DNA from: Cephalothrix spiralis
Lineage: Eukaryota > Nemertea > Palaeonemertea > Archinemertea > Cephalotrichidae
Length of the DNA stretch: 10,933 nt
Reading direction: 5' to 3'
Assembly: GCA_032353305.1 (NCBI GenBank)
Contig: JAUCNG010388368.1
Span: 1-10,933 of the forward strand
The notes beneath the pieces are model-generated. The model had not been told where the DNA came from and did no database searches. It was given only the letters and a program-made list of their open reading frames with translations. This document shows positions 1-6,500 of the stretch, one piece after another. Made by a program: the position numbers and the translations under genes. Position 1 is the first letter of the stretch. Each line of letters starts with the position of its first letter.

Positions 1-402
1 AAATCGATTTACAAATTGTCTATTTTCTCGGTTCGATGAAAACAGAGTTACCGCGGTTTACCTTCTTACGGCAGAGATGGAGTGGAGATATTGATTATCT
101 TCAGAGTTTCAGAATTGCAATAAGCAAGAGGAGAGGATGGGTGCATCCGTTTAACAATACACGTCCTATATGACATATATGGGTCATCTGTGTTGTGTCA
201 GGACTGATGGTCACTGATGTTTCATCTGTTAAAATCTCTTGTGGCGCCAAGTGGGGGTATAAACCAAGCTTTTCTGGGTGGGACCCCCATTTTTGTTTTC
301 CATCTCCACTTCTTTTCACAGATCTTCAAAGACTGGTGCCGCAACAGCTGATTAATTAATTAACAATTTTCTTCATTTAGAATTTAATAAATTTATTTAC
401 AG
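1..402. other. Upstream sequence, presumed intron, no exon recognised
   Basis: No proline-rich P450 hinge (PGPxGxP) or targeting peptide can be found in any forward frame here. The stretch ends in an AT-rich tract with TTAA runs (about 350-364) and the acceptor at 402. A short ATG frame from 36 and a 72-codon reverse frame (101-319) have no recognisable content. The exon(s) coding the P450 N-terminus are probably beyond the left edge. Confidence 0.6.
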
Positions 403-593
403 ACTAAGATAAACAGAGATGTTGGGTTAATTGCGAAGTTAGATATAATGGGTGAACCTCAAGTGATTTTAGCCGATCCTTGCCATTTTCAAGAATTTTT
501 TAGAAATGAGACGAAATTTCCGGCCAGGCCTCCTTCCCATAGTTGGATCGACTACAGACATGACAACGGAGAATCTTTAGGATTATTAACAAG
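403..593 (+). CDS. P450 exon A (first visible exon)
   Basis: Encodes residues 1-63 and two bases of Ser64, including GLIAKLDIMG, VILADP and EFFRNETKFPARP, the mitochondrial P450 stretch around the first beta strands and B helix. Acceptor TTTATTTACAG ends at 402 and donor AAG/GTAAAA is at 594. An in-frame stop at 388-390 closes the frame upstream. The only early in-frame ATG (448) lies inside conserved sequence, so this is not the initiating exon. A second AG at 415-416 could serve as acceptor and would remove five residues. Confidence 0.9.
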
Positions 594-3500
594 GTAAAAA
601 CATGCACATCCTTTCAATTAGCTGAGTAATAAACTCTTCCCTAACGATCTGACCCCTGTCCTTCATCATCTGATCCCAGGCATCGCGGAGCGGAGCTTCA
701 GCCCCCCTCCCCCAATAATAAAAAATATCACATTTTTAATTCACCCAAATCCTGCCGGCGGCGGTAAAAAAAAATTAAAAAAACGTAGTATCAATTTTTT
801 CAACGTTTTTTTCTTCATTCGATCGACGTCTGGAAATTCTGTCGGCGGTATAAAAAAACTTATATTTATTTCCATTTTCCGAGGTTTTTTTTCTTATTCG
901 ACGTCTGGAAATTCCGTCGGCGGTACAAAAACAAATGTTAAAGAAATTTCAAAATAATCTCGCCGGTGGCGATAAAAAAAATAAAAATTAAATTTGTTAT
1001 TATTTTCATTTTTCGGAGATTTTCACCCGCGGTGTCCGTAAACCAAGTAATTAAAAAAAGGTCGTAAAACTCCAACTATATCAGAAAAATATATAAAAAT
1101 TGAAAAGGTTAGAGCCCTAACATCCCTTTTCTGGTGGTCTAAAATCATAAAATACCTTTATTTTACAAAATATTGTCCTATATTCCAATTATATCGCTGC
1201 GGAGTGCGGACCCCTGTAAACTGTATAATGCATTGTATAAATTTTGCATTCTACAGGAAGTATATGTCTTTACATGTATTAATCTTAATTGAGAATTCAA
1301 TTATTTTTAGTGAAGAAGAACACTGGAAGAAGATGCGAGGGGTGATCAGCAAATATATGTTGCGAGCTAAAAGCACCGTTCCTTATTTCGATCCAATTGT
1401 CAATGTAACTTCTGACTTTTTGCAACGTTTAGAGAAGTTAATGGATGGAAAGGGATTCGTTGATAGATTGCCAAACGAGCTATATAAATGGTCCATGGAA
1501 GGTAAGGAACCAAAATTATAATATTATATTATTGACTGCACTATGTTTAGTTCGATTCTGAAACTGCACAAACGAGGACTTTAAATGTGATTGCAGCCCT
1601 AGAGTCAAAATATTTTATCTGTGACGGAAAACTCCTTACGTTAAAAGAAGTGAACACTTTTACACATTATCTTGAATATGGTGGTTCGTTTCGGGTAACC
1701 CCTCATAAATTGTTTAGAAATTGTGATGCATGATATCGGTGAACTGAACCATTATGCACTAGTCAATGAAATGCACCGGGGGGAGGGGGCCGGGAAATGT
1801 GAAAATAGTGTGCTGCGTAGCGCTAGCGCTAGAATCGCCTAGGGCGGCGATAGGCATCGCAGGCGGGAACATTTTTTCAAGCGCTATCAGTCGCTATGGA
1901 TCGATCACTATGGATCGCCCATAGGGGCGGGGAATTATAGATTATTACAAAAAAAATCCGCTTGCAAATGGAACAAATAAGCAAAACAATAATAACTTTC
2001 AGCTTAATTTTGCTTTTTATGAAAATATTGATTTACATGTACATATATAAAATAAAAATTGCGCTTTGTAGCGCTAAACCGCAACCCCACCGGGGGACTT
2101 CGCGCTAAAGGAGTTCAGTGGATCGGGGCGATCCACCAATTTCTAGCGCTAGGATCGCCATAGGCGTCGCTAAGCGTCGCTATTTTGACATTTCCCGGGC
2201 CCCTCCTCCCCGGTGCATTACATTGACTGGTGCAGTATCTTAAAGTATTCGCTAAAATGGAATAAACTTTATAATCACCAATCCAGAACAAAAAGTGTGA
2301 AACTGATTTAAGCCTTGAAAATATTGATTTGACTACTTTATGCTTAAATATTTTTTCTTCAACAAAATACAATGTATACCAGCATTTTCAATTTAAGTTT
2401 ATAAATCGAACAATCTTTACAAATTCCCGTTTATATCTTTAGAATGAAGATATCAAATCGGTTGGTTTCGGGGGACAAAATCTATCCGACGATAGTTAAT
2501 TTAAATCTCTGGATTATCTTTAATTTTTTCTTCTTATTGTTTGATATTTTCAGCTATTGGTACAGTACTTTTTCAAAGACGTTTAGGAGCTCTAGACGAA
2601 CCTATTGATCCGAAGAGTCAGCAATTTATTGAAGCAGTTAATGACATGTTTTACACAACTGCAACACTTTATGGGGCTTATGATCTTCAAAGGAAGTATA
2701 AATCGAAATGGTATAGGAGGCATATGAAAACATGGGACGTCATTTTTAATTTCGGTAATTTTCTTTCTTTGTTGTTTCAATGTAGGCCTTGATCTGTCTT
2801 AAAAGTTAAATAAGACCAGCGTTTGCAAAGTATCGGCGATACCACATGACGGATACCGATACTAGCGAAGTATCGGCGATACCGATTCCGATACTATAGG
2901 CTACACCGTCGGTATAATCAAATTCTAAACAATGTGTATTGGCTTTATTATGAATGTCAACCTAATAATTAACTTAACCTTTTTTATTAAGTAAAAAGTA
3001 AGTAAGGATCAGTAAGGGAAGATCACACCTAAAATAGTGTCAGAATTAGTGATTTTTCAGTATGAATCACAATTCATACAACTGAAATGACGTTCCAATG
3101 CTGAAAATCATTGAACTTATATTTTGAATAATTCCATTGACCAGACCAAATATTCAAATTAACCCAATACCCTATTTGACCATTTGCCATAAACATGTAG
3201 TTAAAAATTCAAATATCCCAAGTTGTAGAAACTCTTGATATCCAATATCAAAAAAGGCTTTCCAATCCGACACTTAATAATTACTTATCCTTTGTTCGGG
3301 GTTTTGTCAAAGATGAAATATATCGTATGAGAAAAATCGAAGTCATGTAGCTGACGAAAACGTATATTTTTTATCTTTTAGCTCGATATTATATTGATGA
3401 ACACTTAAAACGCATTGAAAATGGTGATATAAAAGATTTAGATGGAGATTTCTTGGCGCACTTAGTTCTTAATCCAAAATTGACCAAAAGTGAAGTGGTT

Positions 3501-6500
3501 GCTAATGCAACAGAGTTGCTCGCTGCTGGAGTAGATACGGTAACTATAATATTTTTAAATAAATGTAAATATAGGAAGGCCCCATGGGCATTTTGTCGAT
3601 TTTAGCGATTAAGCCGTTTTTGGCTTGTCGATTACCGATTAATTAAGAAATTCGTTGTCGGAACTGGTTAGCGATTAAATAATTTTAAAATATCTAACGG
3701 AAGCGGTTATCGATTAAATAACATAATGCTGTAATAAGCGTAACCGGTTAACGTAAAATTCATCATGGGTTTCAACATCTCGGAAACGGTTATCGATTAA
3801 ATTTATGAATACATGATCATGTCGGAGTCCAGGTTCAAGTAGTCTCAAGAATGATTATACATACAAGTAGGACTCAAAAAAATTGACGACTCGCTTCGCT
3901 CGGCTTGACAACATTTCATAAAAAAGTTTATTTGCGTATGAAAGTTCGCAAATTTTTACCAGGTGTAGAAATTCATCCTTAGATCATTCTATATTGGCGT
4001 CTGTGCCACAAACTCGATCTAAATGTGCTTTAGAATTGCGTCTCTAACCCCTAGAGTTCAAAACTTTCCTCGCCTCGCTTTCGCTCGGCTCAATACCATA
4101 ATGAAAATTATTTGTACTAGAAAGCGCGCAAAAAATTGGGGTCTTTTTTAGCCGGATAAATTTTAACTTTATTGAACGATTAAACACTTCTCTGTAATTT
4201 TCAGACGTCAAATTCAGTTTGTTTTCATCTTTATCTATTAAGTCAAAATCAAGAAAAACAAGAAAAACTTCTGCAGGAAATCGATGAAGTTGTTGGTAAA
4301 AAAACGATAACAAACAAAATATTGCAAGAATTGCCTTACTTGCGGAATGTTGTAAAAGAGTCATTTCGGTAAGTCCATAAATAAAAAAAACTTAATTAAA
4401 TTAATTTTTAATGTGGAAAGACTTAAAACTTTGTTATAATATAAAAGGCGTACACATACAAGGAGGCGTATGCTAAAATTTGGGGCTTGTGTAGTTGTTT
4501 GCATCCACCATTTTTTTACCTACCCCAGGGCCTCTCCCAACTACATAAAGCCTACCGCACACTATCCGCAAAATTGCATGAAGTCTAGAACGCAACAAAA
4601 TAAAATAATGTAATCCTAACCAACACCAATTCGCAAAATCGCAGGAACGCTAGTACGCCGATCCGCAGGATCGCATCAAAATTCCTAGTGGGCGGGGACA
4701 TAATCGCTAGAACGCTATAACGCAACCAAAATCAATCATGTTTGATTTTGGTTGCGTTCTAGCGATTATACCCTCGCACACTACGATCAACGTTCTAGCG
4801 TTCCTGCGATTATGCGAATTAGTGTTTGTTAGGATTACATATTTGATTTTGTTGCGTTCTTGCGGACTAGTGTGCGGTAGGCTTTACATTATTTTAATGG
4901 TGATATACATGTATAATCCAGGTATGAAGTATGGCAGCAAACAACAGAGTCATGATATTCACTGAACAATTAGACGGGGCTCATAAATACAAATCTTTGC
5001 GCTTTGATGTATCGCAGGCCTCATAGTTCTCCTAAAAATTTTAGAATATCCTAAAATATGACCATCCTTAAAATCGCCTAAAATATGACCATATCTTCTA
5101 AATCATAAAATTTGATGAAAATTGTCAAGCACAAGATCAGAGCCTTCAGAGTTCATTGGGAACATCCTTTGTATGGTATATCGTTGAATAGGAAAAAGAA
5201 ATCCGAACATGAAGCAAAAGATGCAGGACTGCCATGCTAAATTTTGCACCTATTTTTTAAAGAAATCAAATCCATAAATTCATTTATTATTTAAAAGTAA
5301 AAAAAATATTTTTAGATTGCTGCCCGTTGCACCATTGAGTGCAAGAATAACACAAGAAGACGTTGTAATTGGTGGTTATTTAATTCCTAAAGGGGTAAGT
5401 TAGCTAGTAAATCTATGACACTCTGGCTCAGCTGGTAGAGACACCCGCGCCTGTTTGAGGGGGTAACGGGTTGAAACGTGCAGCGTGATTTGCCAAAATT
5501 ATCGCTACGTGCAACGTGACTTTTGGTTTGGACCGGCGTGAAAACGTGAATTTACCCTGACAGCGTGCATCGTGCAAACCGTATACCGTTACCTGCAGCG
5601 TGATTTTTAACCTTATTTGGGCGTGAAACGTGACTTCTCAGATAATGCTGTCTTCAGCAGCGGAAAACCGATCGGGTACCAGTCAAGTCTTTAAATTTAA
5701 AAAACATAGCTTTCAACATGTCCAACTGCGTGGAGCCAATTGCCCAATTGTAAAAAAATGAAATAAAACTGTTGTATACGTTCGTGAAACGTGATTTCAA
5801 AATCCGTCATCCGTGCTCCGTGAAAGTTGATATTGTTGGAATTTAAATTATTGTGCTGCCGCCAATATTGGATATGCCGCGGTTTTTTCGTTTCACGCCT
5901 TTCACGTTTCTAACTTTACCCCTTCCTTAATCATGAAAGTCGGGTTTGAAGCCCGTCGAAGTCTTAGAAAAAGGCTCCAAATTGTGTTGAACCTGTTCAA
6001 AAACATAAAGTTGAACCTAGGCTTTTGACAAGCTATCAGAAAATACATACCGTTGAGGAAGATTTTTCGCGGAGTTGTCGGACTACTTATAAAAAAATGA
6101 TGTGTAAGAGAACAGCTCGGTGATGGGTTTTCGAATAAGTGTAGCTTAGGGCTACAGGTGCTTCAAGGGCTGGATATACCGTACCCTGAAAAGCGGACTA
6201 TGTAGTATAATCGGGGTCTACCACATGTCAAGCAGCCAAGTCTTTAAAATTATCTTTTAACCTCTATCTAATTTCTATAATCCAACCTTTTTTGTTTTAG
6301 GCAATGGTCGCTATAAACCATTTTGCTGCATCGAGAGATCCAAGATATTTTGATGATCCAGAGGCATTCATTCCAGAAAGGTGGGAAAGAGAAGGGACCA
6401 AAGATCGCTTGCACCCATTTGCGGTGTTACCTTTTGGTTTCGGGACAAGAAGTTGCGTTGGTAAGTATCCGTATTCTTATCGTCAATCGTGCAATCATAA

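Noticed and set aside
36-170. Short forward ATG frame that might be a P450 targeting-peptide exon
   Set aside because: Contains acidic residues, has no PGPxGxP hinge and no donor in phase with the exon at 403; it ends in a stop.
101-319. 72-codon reverse-strand open frame
   Set aside because: No recognisable domain, no splice or promoter context; sits in the presumed upstream intron. The length is compatible with chance.
415-420. Alternative exon A acceptor at AG 415-416
   Set aside because: Preceded by a purine-rich stretch; the AG at 401-402 has the better pyrimidine tract. It remains possible because the five affected residues are weakly conserved.
2115-2372. 85-codon reverse open frame
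   Set aside because: Its C-terminal half is the right arm of the intron 2 MITE and the rest is AT-rich intron; no domain.
2592-2780. Reverse open frame over exon C
   Set aside because: Antisense shadow of the P450 exon.
4044-4364. 106-codon reverse open frame
   Set aside because: Antisense of exon E plus the upstream repeat; the sense frame carries the AGVDTT and ExxR context.
4738-4965. 75-codon hydrophobic open frame
   Set aside because: Lies mainly in the right arm of the foldback element; hydrophobicity comes from T-rich repeat sequence.
5424-5477. A functional tRNA gene
   Set aside because: A box present, but no acceptor stem and no proper T arm in sequence; better explained as a degraded tRNA-derived SINE head.
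5679-6249. Similar CAAGTCTTTAAA stretches near 5683 and 6236
   Set aside because: Only about 17 matching bases in AT-rich sequence, without symmetric flanks; not enough to claim an LTR or duplication.
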